Assembly: GCA_029378245.1 (NCBI GenBank)
Contig: JARKIF010000069.1
Coordinates: 62,001-126,000 of the forward strand
Source of the DNA: Roridomyces roridus
Lineage: Eukaryota; Basidiomycota; Agaricomycetes; Agaricales; Mycenaceae
Length of the DNA stretch: 64,000 nt
Reading direction: 5' to 3'
Part shown: positions 34,147 to 44,702 of the stretch, piece after piece
Numbering within the stretch: position 1 is the first letter of the stretch
How the letters are laid out: each line of letters starts with the position of its first letter
Translations under genes and position numbers: made by a program
The notes under the pieces: generated by a model
Database searches by the model: none
Told to the model about the DNA's origin: nothing
The model's input: the letters and a program-made list of their open reading frames with translations, nothing else

Positions 34147-35401
34147 CTACGCTTCAACGGCAATATCCAACTCTACTGTACGAAGTATCGTAGGCACAAG
34201 AGCTTCAAGAGTGTGGTCCGTCGCACGAAGGAAGGCCTTGGGCAGGAATATCGCAGACCGAGGACTGAATTTCTTGTGAGGAATGGATCCGACAAATAAA
34301 GACGGCACTCACCTGCGTAACAGTTGAACAGCTTGACAGAAACATTCAAACCAGGGCTGAAGACGATAGTTTACCATTCTTCCGAGCCAATTGGATATCC
34401 CCAACAGAATTATATCGGCGAACGAATCAACACCTTCGTAATCGAAAGGAGCTTGCGATTCAAGCGGTGCATCCGATGGCATGACGTCCAAGTCGATGTC
34501 TGTGAGAATCTGGACAAGCTTCAAGCATAATTTCTTGGCCACGTCGCCATGCACAGCTCCCGTGTTCATCCAGAACCCCGGCAACTCGAGGATTCCGGTG
34601 AGATATCGGACACAGAGCGCGCGAGGAAACGAGCTGACTGTTCTTGTGGACTATGAGTTTCGTTCTTCCACGGAAAGTATCACTTACTCGCAGTCATGTG
34701 CTACCAGGAGACGTTCGATGACACTGAGGCCACCATCGTCCATGAGGCAGTTGGCTAGCTGTGGGATGGGTACCGAGTCCATAATCTCGGGGAGGCTCGT
34801 GTCTGCCAAAGAGGTCGCCGCGAGATTGCACCAAAAGGTCCAATCCTCAGTCGGATCGTCATTGGGGCGTTTCCAAAAGTCGGAAATGTCGTCTTTCGAC
34901 CCGAGAACCTCGCGCATGCACGTTGAACGGAGGAAGAGTAATCGCAGATCGGGAAAGAGAGTCGCAAGGTCAACGACTGCCTTGAACGCCTGTATTTGCG
35001 TTTTCGCAGATTCGGTACTATATAGGGCATTCAGTCGATTTATCCAGAAGAGAAGGACGAGACACGCACGAGAGGGTATATTTCATGAGTTTCGATGCAC
35101 TCCGCTCGAGTTTCGGTGGTACCTCATTCTTCAGACGAGCCAGTTCCGCGCACCGCTCTTCCTGTTCGCCGAAAGACGTTTTGATATTTTCCGCGACAGA
35201 GCTAGGTCCCAAACCCCATCGGTGAGCCGCGCGGTTCGCGTGCGTCTCGAGCGCTTTGCCAACGGACGAATACACTTCATTCAGCGTTCGTCCAGGACTC
35301 GGGGTGAGAATAAGCGCCCATCTTCCCTTTTCGGTAACTCCGTGAACGGCTTGCTGAGAATCCAGATACGGGACCAGCGCGGTCAGAGTGGTGGAGGCCA
35401 T
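34147..35401 (-). CDS. Conserved hypothetical protein, intact copy
   Basis: Four exons, 35070-35401, 34688-35017, 34313-34633 and 34147-34264, join into 367 codons. Recognisable stretches are TALVPYLDSQQAVHGVTEKG, LFPDLRLLFLRSTCMREVLG, EDWTFWCNLAATSLADTSLP, LANCLMDDGGLSVIERLLVA, CVRYLTGILELPGFWMNTGA and VPTILRTVELDIAVEA. The composition suggests an alpha-helical fold of the armadillo/HEAT kind; I see no catalytic motif and assign no function. The start is the ATG at 35401. A 617-bp MITE lies 143 bp upstream. The gene and the neighbouring SH3 locus were duplicated as a block, since a truncated copy of this gene sits next to SH3 locus A. Confidence 0.72.
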
Positions 35402-35544
35402 CCGGCCTTGCAAAGTGAGAGAGAACGAAGACGAAGAGGTGTAGGATTGGAAGGGGGCGTCAGATCCTGTGCATAGGACTGTCGCACAGCCCATTGACAG
35501 CACAACGTTAACCTGAATAAATGCTCGAACGAGTAGGATAGTCA

Positions 35545-36161
35545 GGATAATTCTATTTGGCAACCCCCGTGCCGGCTGTACGGGGGTTGTCAAGTAACAT
35601 TCTTCTATTTGGCAACCCCGAGAGATAAGATAAAGGCTTCACGGGTTGACTTTCTGTTACCCGGCAAGGCTGATACATCAACTGTCTGAGTGCAGGAACT
35701 TGTGAGCCCGGGAGATGATCTCCTGGCCTCACCGAGTCTTGCTCGGTCAAAAAGAATGTTTGCCGAGACACAGTCATGTTGTGATGAGATTTTCATGGTC
35801 CCGCTGCATGCCGGGACTGGGGCCTGGAGGCTCCCATTGTGCCGGCAGCCCGCCGAGTCTGAGCAGCCTCGGGATCATCACAATCGACATCGGCAAATTT
35901 GGGCAAGCAGGAACTGGCCTTGGAGCAGTGATTGAGATCAATATTCACACATCTTTGACCATGGAATGGCAGGCCTAATCAACACGGCAGTAGCACCGAT
36001 TGTCCCAAAGCTGCTGCGGCATCACTCGGCAATCCCACTGCTTCCATCCCAAATTGTTGCAATATGAATCTTATCTACCCACAACATTACGTAAATGTCT
36101 TTCGGCAACGACTGGCAACCCCCCCGTGCCAAAGAACCGGGGTTGCCAAATAGAATTATCC
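35545..36161. mobile_element. 617-bp MITE with 9-bp target-site duplication
   Basis: Perfect terminal inverted repeats of about 23 bp start GGATAATTCTATTTGGCAAC at both ends. The 9-bp direct repeat GGATAGTCA lies at 35536-35544 and 36162-36170. Subterminal palindromes occur at both ends: CAACCCCCGT..ACGGGGGTTG (35561-35589) and GGCAACCCC..GGGGTTGCC (36114-36147). An extra copy of TTCTATTTGGCAACCCC lies inside near 35605. There is no coding capacity. The 9-bp duplication fits a Mutator-like non-autonomous element. It sits upstream of the gene starting at 35401. Confidence 0.87.
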
Positions 36162-36170
36162 GGATAGTCA

Positions 36171-37291
36171 TCTTGCATTTGCCGTGCCAATTTCAGAGCA
36201 GGAGGACAAAGGGACAGAGTCGACAGCCAAGAACCCAGGAGCATCGATCATCAGAGACTGCTCCACCGCAAGGACTTCAGCGGCCTCGCCACGCACTCAC
36301 AAGGCAAGTCCGAGAAAACCACTGCGCGAGGCATTCAGTGAGGTGAAGAAAGGCTTTGATCAATCGGGCAAACAACGAGAGTGCGCAGAAGCCAAACGAT
36401 GTATTACTCCACATTTTAACGGTAACTTCACAAATACAGTCTACGCACACATACTAGCAGAGGGAACAGTGAGATTGAGATTGACGATAGTGATGACAGG
36501 CGTATGAGAACACAGGCAGTGATGAGATGACAGAGACCAGGGCAGGTGGAGCGAGCGAGCTAAGCTATGATGAGATGGTGGCGAGGATTATTGGGACATG
36601 TGACGGGAGACGCGGCGGGTGGAGAGATGAGAGAGAGCCGAGGGTGGCGGGAGCACGATCCGTTATGGGGCGAAACGCGCACGTATAAATGGAGGCATAA
36701 TTAAGTGAGAGGACGGCGGATGCGGGGACAGCACCGCACCCACCCCAATAACACTTGATAAAAACGAAAGAAGGAAGGGAAGTAAAAAGTAAAGAGAAGA
36801 AGGAGGGAAAGTATCGTATGGCATCAAGAAAGGATATTGTATAATCGAGAGAGAAGTCAATAAAAAGCCCAAAAACGGTGCATCGCGTGCGCTGGTGATA
36901 CGCGGTGGAGAGGCCGACGCGCAGACGGACGAGGAAATACAAGAAGACGAAGGGGTGCAGGCCCGCCCAAAGGCAAAAAAGCAGGCGGGCCCGATTCGTT
37001 TTGTCGTGGCGTCCGCTTGCCGGCGATTTTCATTCTCCTCCCTCTCCCCTCTGTCTGCGTCTTCAGACCAGCGGCGGTCGGGCGAAGGTGGGTCGGATAT
37101 GTAGGTGGTGGTGGTGCTTTAATCGTTCGTAGGTGCGATATTATATGTTCCAATCCAGATGCCGAGAGAGAGAGAGAGAGTGATTGAGGAATACAGAGAC
37201 AGAAAGAGCGAGGGTATCGAGGAATGACTGGAGTGACTGCTGGCGAGGCTAGGGCGGATGGTGCCCAGCCATTATGTGCGCAAGCGATAAT
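36171..37291. other. 1.1 kb 3' of the Nrd1-like gene, no gene recognised
   Basis: The region is purine-rich on the plus strand and includes a GA dinucleotide run near 37165. It probably contains the 3' untranslated region of the minus-strand RNA-binding protein gene. No coding frame with family resemblance is visible. Confidence 0.45.
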
Positions 37292-39925
37292 TTACGACGA
37301 CGCAGCGACGCCGCCCTCGACCACCATCCCCTCGTCGTGCTGCTCGTGCTTGACCTCGACGTCATCCGCGCTCTCCATCTCCGCTTGCACAGCCTCGACG
37401 TCAAAGTCCATGTCACCGTCGGGCTCGATGGCGCTCACGGGCTCAGCAGAGGTAGGTCCGTTCCCGCTGGCATTACGCCGCCCTCCACTGGCACCCTGAG
37501 GACCCGACCGCGGTGGATTGGCACACCGGTCCTTTCCGTGTGCGATACGCAGGTTCGCGTACTCGGGGCGGTTCTTAATGGCGTCGATAGCCTTGATCGC
37601 GTTGGAGATGTTCGTAAAGTTGACGAACGCGCAATTCCTGAGCGGGGAGGACGGTCAGACCAATCATGGAAGGGAGAGAAAGGACGACGTACTTCTCCTT
37701 CAAAAAGTTTACAAGCTCAATATCACCAAATTCGCCAAAGTCGGCCTTCAAACGCTCCTCGCTAAACACCTCAAAGTCCTCGACGTTTCCAATGTACACG
37801 TTCCGCGTCGCCCCGGCGTGGACGGCGAGCGCGAGCGTCGGTGCCAGAGGACCTGAGTTCTTGCCCCAGCCGACCTTAAGACGGCGGTTGTTGAGCGTGA
37901 GGCCATGGTACGACGACACTTGGAAGAAAGTGAAGGCCGCCGCGGGGTCGATGAAAGTAATGAACTGGGGCGGCGTCAGCGACTATCTGCCAGGGAAGCT
38001 GGACCACTCACAGCAATATGCTTATCCGCCATATACCTCACACTCTGCAGGACACCGCCGCGGATGGCATTACACAGATCCTCCGTCGTGGTCTCGGGGT
38101 GGATGTTACCGAGGTACACGGTGCGGTTGCCCGTGGCGATGCCAAGACCGGGAACTCCTGGAAGAGGATTAGCAAACCATCCATGGACCAAGGGGTAAGA
38201 AAAATGTGGGGTAGAGGAGCGTAAGGTACGGAAAGGGGACGGTGCGGAAGCAGGGAAATGTGAAGAGCCACATCAAGGGATCGAAGAAGAAGAATGGAAG
38301 GGAGGGAGGACAGATTGCGCGGAAGATGGAAAAGTAAGGCAGGTCGGATGGAAGTCAAAGAAGGCCCAGAACGGAGATCAAAAGACACCGGTCGGAACCG
38401 AGACCACGTCGTCAGGGACAGTGGGAAAGGGGAGGGAAGGAATTGGAATGGAAAAGGAGCATGAATGGAGACGCACCCATGCCAAGCATTCCAAGCCCGC
38501 CAGGGCTCATTGGGCTCATCATTTGCCCGCCCATACCCATGCCACCTGGAAAGTAAAAGTATTAGCGACGGTGATGATAGTGAATGAGGATGCAGCCAAG
38601 GCACACGACCAGAGAACGAAAGGAAACGAGCCACTCACCGAACATACCCATTCCCATCATAGCACTCAACGCATCAGGCGTAAAGCCCCCAGCACTATAC
38701 TGCTGCCCATTCTGTCCTTGCGACCCGTTCGCCTGGCCGTTCCCCTGCGCCTGCTGAGCCGCCAGCGCTGCACCGGTCAATATCGGATTCACACTCCCCG
38801 ACGTGGGATGCGCGCTATGCGGCCCACTCTGTGGCGTGGCACCCGTGAATGGGTTGCTCGAGGCGCCAACGCTCCCAGGATGTGCTGATGCAGGGGAGCC
38901 ATTGTACCCTCCTAAGTTCGGAGAACCGAAAGAGCCAAAGCCCCCGTTGGTCATCGTGGGCGAGGCGAAGGACGCGGCAGCAGAGGAGGTGAGGGGAGAG
39001 AAGGTCGATTGGAGGAGGAGCGACTGGGCAGCAGCGGCCTGGGCCTGGTGGGCAGCGGCTTGCTGCGACTTGGGCACGTATGCACAACGATCCTTTCCGT
39101 AGTTGACGCGCTTGCCCGCCCATGCGGGGTCTGTGGGAAGCGTATTGACGACCTGAGCGCATGCCACGTCAGCAGCCCGTCCTTGCCCAGAAGACTTGAA
39201 AACGCACCTTGGTCGCGACGCTGATGCTCAAAAAGTGGACGAACCCAATGTTCTTGTCCCTAACGATCTTGACCTGGTCGATGAGCCCAAACTTGCTCAG
39301 CTCGTCCCGGAGCGCCTCCTCCGTCATGCCCTCCTCCAAGCCACCCAAGTACACATTCCGTGAGGCACCACTCTGCGCAATCGCCTGCAGCACCTGAGCG
39401 GGCACAGGGCTTGGCTTCCCCCAGCCAACTTTGAGCTCCTGATTGTGGAGCGTGAGCTTCCGCAGGGCAGCGTCAGCGAAAAAGGCCGCCGACGTCGACG
39501 CATCGAGGAACGACAGGAAGACGCATGACTTTTCGGGGAGTACGCGAATGGACTCGAGTGGGCCAAAGTGCACGAGATTGAGGAGCTCGTCGACGGATGC
39601 AGAAGGAGGAAGGTTGCCGATATAGACGGTGCGCCCAGCCGTAGGCACGGTAGCAGAAGTGGCACCCCCTGCCGACAGGAGGCCTGACAGCGCCGAGGGG
39701 TTGTAGACTGCCTGGGCAGCGGGGATATTGAGAGTAGGCAGACGCTGAGGCGAGAACTGCTGGCCGCCTTGCTGCTGAGGGCGGGTGTCAGACGACAGCG
39801 ATTGAGATAAGAGATAGCCACACACCTGGAAGTTCTGCTGCGGGTACGGGAACGAGCCCATGGCGAGCATGTTATAGGGATTGAATTGGGCGTAGGGCGA
39901 GCCAGCGACGGGGCTCTGCTGTTGC

Positions 39926-39957
<32 letters not shown>

Positions 39958-40315
39958 CTGGAAGCTGGCGAGGGTGTTTGGGCTGAGCTGGCCGCCGTTG
40001 ACGTTCTGGGTGTTGATAGACAGCTGGGGCGTCGAGTAGAGCGGGGATTGACCCGTCTGGCCTCCGTAGCCGTAGTTTGCGTAGACGTCTCTGGGAGAGG
40101 CACCGGGAGCAGCAGAAGGAGGAGCGCCGGAAGTGGGAGACCAACGGGCCTTTTTGGAGTCGGGCCCTCCGGCAGCGTCCATGGATCGCTGTTGGAAGAA
40201 AGAAGCAAGTTAGGGTCGTTTTGCTGCTAGGCAACGAGCCACGGACCTTCATCATATCGGTATCAAACGAATACGGGGGGTACGGCTGGGCAAAAGCTGG
40301 CTGCGATTCGTCCAT
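37292..40315 (-). CDS. nrd1: Four-RRM RNA-binding protein, Nrd1/Msa1-like
   Basis: Eight exons (37292-37637, 37693-37964, 38012-38157, 38477-38545, 38639-39152, 39208-39774, 39826-40188, 40247-40315) join to 782 codons. The N-terminus is low-complexity with a run of 15 Gln. Four RRMs follow: [33 protein letters not shown] with [22 protein letters not shown] with [15 protein letters not shown] with CAFVNF. RRM1 and RRM3 are each followed by LKVGWGK, and RRM2 and RRM4 by a GKDRC segment. A Met/Gly-rich linker separates RRM2 from RRM3, and the tail is acidic. This is the layout of fission yeast Nrd1, which binds mRNAs and restrains sexual differentiation, so a post-transcriptional role in development is inferred. 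The 319-nt intron at 38158-38476 is far longer than all others here. Confidence 0.9.
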
Positions 40316-40834
40316 CGGGGTGGCAGAGGAAGAGGTACGTTATAAAACCGTCGAAAGGGTAGCGAGTGTGGTGTTTTTTTGCGTTTGAAACGAGTGTGTG
40401 GTTGCAAAAAGAGACACGCACAAAAGGGAAGAGGAAGAGAAGCAACAAGAACACAAGAAATGCCCACAAGACACGTCAAGGCTCAATAAGAATCCCAAGA
40501 GAGGTAAGCATCATCTTCCTGATGTGCACGGACCACCCACCATAATTTCTACATCCAGAATGCTGCCTGTTTCTACTCTATCCCGCAGCCCGAATGCACT
40601 CAGGAAGCCCCCGAATCTCCCGCACTTTTTCAGGGTAAAAAATCGTCCCAATTTGCTCTAAACCTTCCAGCCTATCGCGTAGCATCTGATGCGGTGGCCG
40701 CCTGGCTGTTGTCAGTGTTGATCAGCGCTGTTAACGACAGCGCTAATACCCGAACCCGTGAGAGCCCGTGGCCCTCGTTGACCTCTCCGACGACAGTTGA
40801 GATAATATCCACAGCGTTCACTTTCCACGTCCAT
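40316..40834. other. Upstream region of the Nrd1-like gene
   Basis: About 0.5 kb that should contain the 5' leader and promoter of the minus-strand RNA-binding protein gene. No other gene is supported. Remnants of the decayed F-box gene begin at its right side. Confidence 0.4.
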
Positions 40835-42010
40835 GGACCTCCCCAACGACATTCTGGACCTCTAATCGACACTCCCGACGAAATCGCAGCTTGGAAAGAT
40901 CTCTCCGCCCATGCATAGCATTCCAAAACCCCGCACTCCATCTGGTTTGGGACTTGGGAGCATCAGCTCAGCCTCGAGCCCACTCTTCGCTGTTTCCCAG
41001 ACGACCTGTGGGGCGAGGAGCTTGGTGTAAGTCTCGATGCAGCCATGATCATATACCTCATTATCGCAGCCATTTGCGCGCCCGCTGCTGAGACTGCCCA
41101 ATGAAATAACTCCCCCGAATCAAGTCCTTGCCCTGGTTTACACCGAACTCGGCGGAAATCTCCCACGAGTTCTCGGAGCGCTGGCTCATGCCGCCAAATT
41201 TCCGAGGAATACGTACGTTAACCTTGCATTCAAGACAGTCCGACCATCCTTTGTTTCATGCCCATCTTCTACATCCCGCACACGAGGGCAATTGGGCCAA
41301 CGCTCGGAAAGTCCTCCGCCGAACTCTCCGACCTCTCCGCGCTGGGGAACAAACTCCCCGATCTGTCAAACGTCGAAAACATCACTGGGTGTGCTTTACC
41401 TCACAAGTCTCGCCTCTTGCTTGCCTCGTTGCTCCTCTTTTTTGTCCCGGCTTGAATCGCTCATTTTATCCAACCTCGACGCCAATACATTTCAACTGCC
41501 GGCGCTCACCACCCTCGTAATAAACGTGTTTTCGGCGGTCTATTTCACGCCGAGAAACCCGCGTTCCCCGCGCTAGAAAACTCTCCTTGTGGTCCACGAC
41601 CCCCTGAGCGGTGACACAGATCATCCGTGCGATGCGTTCGCAAAAACTAAACACTCTTCGACTCGTGTTGAGCAAGGCTCCCAACGAAGAGCTCTATCGC
41701 CGCACACGCCTTTCAGAGTCCTGACAATGCAAGACGCATACTCCGAACCCTCTCATTGTTCTTCTCCTTTTCCAACTTCCGCATCCTCCAACTCCGCCGC
41801 TTCTGCGGATTTCACATCGACGACACCTATTCACGCCTTCGCACTTTCATGCCCAATTTCGAAGAGCACCATCACTACAGCTCGAAAAGTTATATCTACA
41901 CCGGTCGCATATCGCCGTCGGCCAGCGGGTCGTTGTGGCTTTCAAATTGCTGCGGATATTCCCTGTGCTGGAGGATGTGCAACGTCCCATGGTAATGCTG
42001 ATGGTTGGCG
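40835..42010 (+). pseudogene. Decayed F-box gene
   Basis: Scattered pieces in changing frames match the start and middle of the mushroom F-box family: LPNDILDLIDTPDEIAAWK (about 40845-40895, after a shift), AFQNPALHLVWDLG (about 40920-40960), FPDDLWGEELGV, and further down FSNFRILQLRRFCGFHIDD (about 41765-41825). Several stops and at least three frameshifts interrupt it. It differs from the array copies at 44.7-57.8 kb and belongs to another F-box subgroup. Confidence 0.55.
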
Positions 42011-42109
42011 CTAGGCCAGTGTGAGGAGGTTGTGTTTTTTCTTTCCTTGAGAATCGGCGGTTGATTTGAAATCGTTGTCAGGGAGGGATTGCTATCTATG
42101 CCTGGGTTG

Positions 42110-43800
42110 AATGAATGATATTACAGCGCACGTTCAAGTATCGTTTTCTCCAAAAAAAGAAACCGCGTTGTCTGAACTGCGATTGTTCCCAAGGGAATCG
42201 GACCCCCGTGGACAACGAAGAATAGACGCGATTGTGTGGTGCCTTGGGGACTCTGCTTTCATTATCCTGCGCCCCGCTTCAGTTCAAACTTCTACTAAAG
42301 TATTGGATCCAAGTTCGCCAGTTTCGGTTCAACGGGAAACTGACGAAAATGAGACAGAGAAAATAACTTGACACCTCGTCGCCATCGGAACCCAGAGGAA
42401 TTATCGAACCCCCAGCGTCTATCGAGTTCTGTACAGTCGTTGTCCTCCTGGGCTCCACAGCCTCCACTCCGCCCTGGATATGGTGAGTACACAAGGCCAC
42501 GAGATTACCGAGGATCCCAGCCGAAGACCGGGGCATTGCAGTTTCCTGAGGCCTATATCTCTGTAACACTCAATAATCGAGCTTGCGGTGGGGGTACGTG
42601 ATTGCTCTAAATTTGCTTGTGAATCTCTTCGGTTGACTTTATTATATTATATTGGATCGTTTCGTTGTCAGGCGTCTGTATTGGGCCTGGACCAAGCGAG
42701 GCTCACTGCAGGGCCGGCTGTTTGCCTTGAGGCATTCTTCATATCGCTTTAGCGGGTCGTCTCCCAGTTCGTCTGGATTAAAAATGGAAGTATGGCCCTC
42801 ATTTCCCCAGAGGATTCGAACCCCCGTCGACTAGCTATTCGTCGTGAACGAAGAATGGAGGCGGTCTATGGCATACCTTTTGGGACCCTGCTTTCGCGAC
42901 CGGTCTCCCGCGGCGCCGTTCAGTTCCACAATTGCAAAGCTATTCGAGTTCGCCGTTCTTCCTTATTTCAGTCCAACGAGCAACTGATCAAAATAAATGT
43001 CGGTCTACTTTATTTGGACTGAAGGGATGAAGAAAATAGTGTTACGTATTCACCCCGCGCTATGAGAAACCGGTGGAATCGAACCCCGGTCAGTCGATTG
43101 CAGGGCAACGCTGTCAGGACAACAATCGTTGTCCTCCTGACGCGGTGAGCAAGTCCTACATGAGGCCGCGAGATTGCACATTGTGATCCACACCGAAGAG
43201 GCTTTCCGGTTTTCCTGACGTTTATATTATTTCACTGGAGGTGCAACGCCCAGGGGGTGTCAATAATCGAGTTTTTTGAAAGGTGTGTGGGTACGTGCTT
43301 GCTTTGAATTTGCTTGCGAATCTTCGGTTGACCCTATTATAATCGGATCGTTTCGTAACTTTCGTTGTCAGGCGTTTGGATTTTGGATTCCTAGCCCGGT
43401 CGCTCAAGGGTCTGTTTTTTATATGAAAAACCACTCTGTTTTCTTGTGAAGATGGCAAGGGAGTCGAACCCATTACATGGGTATGTACGTGAGGAATGAC
43501 CTCGCGAGTCCGGCGTGTCTTCGGGCTTCATCATTTTGGTTTCAGTCCAATGAGAGCTGGTCTAACTTTTGGACCGAATGGATAAAGAATCGGGCGCCCG
43601 TTGTCCGGTTGAGATCGAGTACAAGGCCACAAATTACAGTCCTTGCTCGAATAGCAAGGAATTTGACCTTTTGCATCGCAATTGTTGCTGTCATTAGGAT
43701 TAGGAAAGAGGCTAGAAGAAGGCCTCTCAGAGTTTCTGAACCCGCATTTGTTGAGAGGTTGGACTCGGAGATCAGAATGATCGGCATCTACATGTCACTG
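42110..43800. repeat. tRNA-like SINE repeats, degenerate
   Basis: Several segments carry RNA polymerase III B-box-like sequence in the reverse orientation (ATTCGAACC near 42815, AATCGAACCCC near 43077, AGTCGAACC near 43448, ATCGAACCC near 42400). Flanking blocks recur with an offset of about 0.7 kb: the stretch around GGGTACGTGATTGCT at 42593 returns near 43288, and TTTCGTTGTCAGGCGT at 42660 returns near 43360. This suggests two tandem or repeated insertions of a tRNA-derived short interspersed element. No intact tRNA fold is present. The boundaries are not resolved. The promoter of the first array F-box gene lies at the right end. Confidence 0.55.
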
Positions 43801-43832
43801 TGACTTGCCTCGTAACACTCAAGTACTCATGG

Positions 43833-44699
43833 TACGGTAGACGGGAAGACCGAGGTTCAATTTCAATTTTGTGTGACTGAGTGACTGTCTTCCGAGGTTC
43901 AGTTCTGGCTGGTGTTTTTCTTTTTGTACGCTGGGTAGTACTACTAAGTACTTTATGATAAAGACCACCTAGCCACAGATCCCATATGTTCATTCTGGTG
44001 TAGTGGTCTTTCACTGCATTATGTCTGCTCCGCGTTCAATTCCCATTTTGCCTTCCTTTTTATTTTTATTAAGTAATTACAACTAGTACTTTACCATTTG
44101 GAAGGTTTCAGCATACGGGGACTCTTCACAGTCACTTTCAAAGTGATCCCCCGTGTTGAATGCCCGGAAGATTATACTTTGACCGGGTGAACAAACAACA
44201 TCTCGGCCCTCTCATTTGTCTTTGCCTGGACAAGCAATGCAATTGAAACATAGCCCATCCTTTTCAACTACTACTATCAAGCATCGTGTTCGTCCTCCTC
44301 TGGCACGAAAGCATCATTTTCTGTACCGCCCTCGGAAGCAGCCCCCTCCGATGTGTCGGGAACCTCTGCCCCAGGCCTTTCCAAAGGGTACTTCTCCCAC
44401 AGACTAAGCACATCACACATATCATTGCATTCATGTCCCTCAATGAATTGATTGATCCCCTCATTGCCGAAGTCCCCCAGGCCAGAAGTTCTATCGTTTA
44501 GGTGAGAACCAGAGTTGACCCTACTAGAGACTTCTTGGGATGTATTTGTACACATGGCCGAGGCCCTGGCTGGCCTTTGAACATATTTTACACTAGAAAT
44601 ATGTATATGTTCCCACCCGGAATTGAACCTCGGCACGTCGGAACCTGTCACTCGGTGACCCGAGAATGAAATTGAACCTCGGTCTTCCCGCCTACCGTA
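43833..44699. mobile_element. 867-bp inverted-repeat element at the F-box start codon
   Basis: Terminal inverted repeats of about 33 bp begin TACGGTAG(A/G)CGGGAAGACC at both ends with one visible mismatch. The direct repeat CTCATGG flanks the element at 43826-43832 and 44700-44706, a 7-bp target-site duplication. The terminal repeats include GAGGTTCAATTTC, a tRNA B-box-like motif, and a further A-box/B-box pair (TGGTGTAGTGG, GTTCAATTCC) lies inside at about 43997-44045. There is no convincing coding frame. The right repeat copy contains the ATG of the F-box gene at 44703. The sequence left of the element is homologous to the promoters of the other array copies. Confidence 0.75.
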
Positions 44700-44702
44700 C
44701 TC

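Noticed and set aside
37150..37185. GA-rich run as a regulatory element
   Set aside because: Ordinary microsatellite in a probable 3' untranslated region.
39886..40230. Plus-strand Leu-rich frame
   Set aside because: It is the antisense of the poly-Gln tract of the Nrd1-like gene.
43997..44055. Functional tRNA gene with A and B boxes
   Set aside because: TGGTGTAGTGG and GTTCAATTCC are well spaced, but no acceptor stem pairs and it lies inside the 867-bp element, so it is a SINE-type head.
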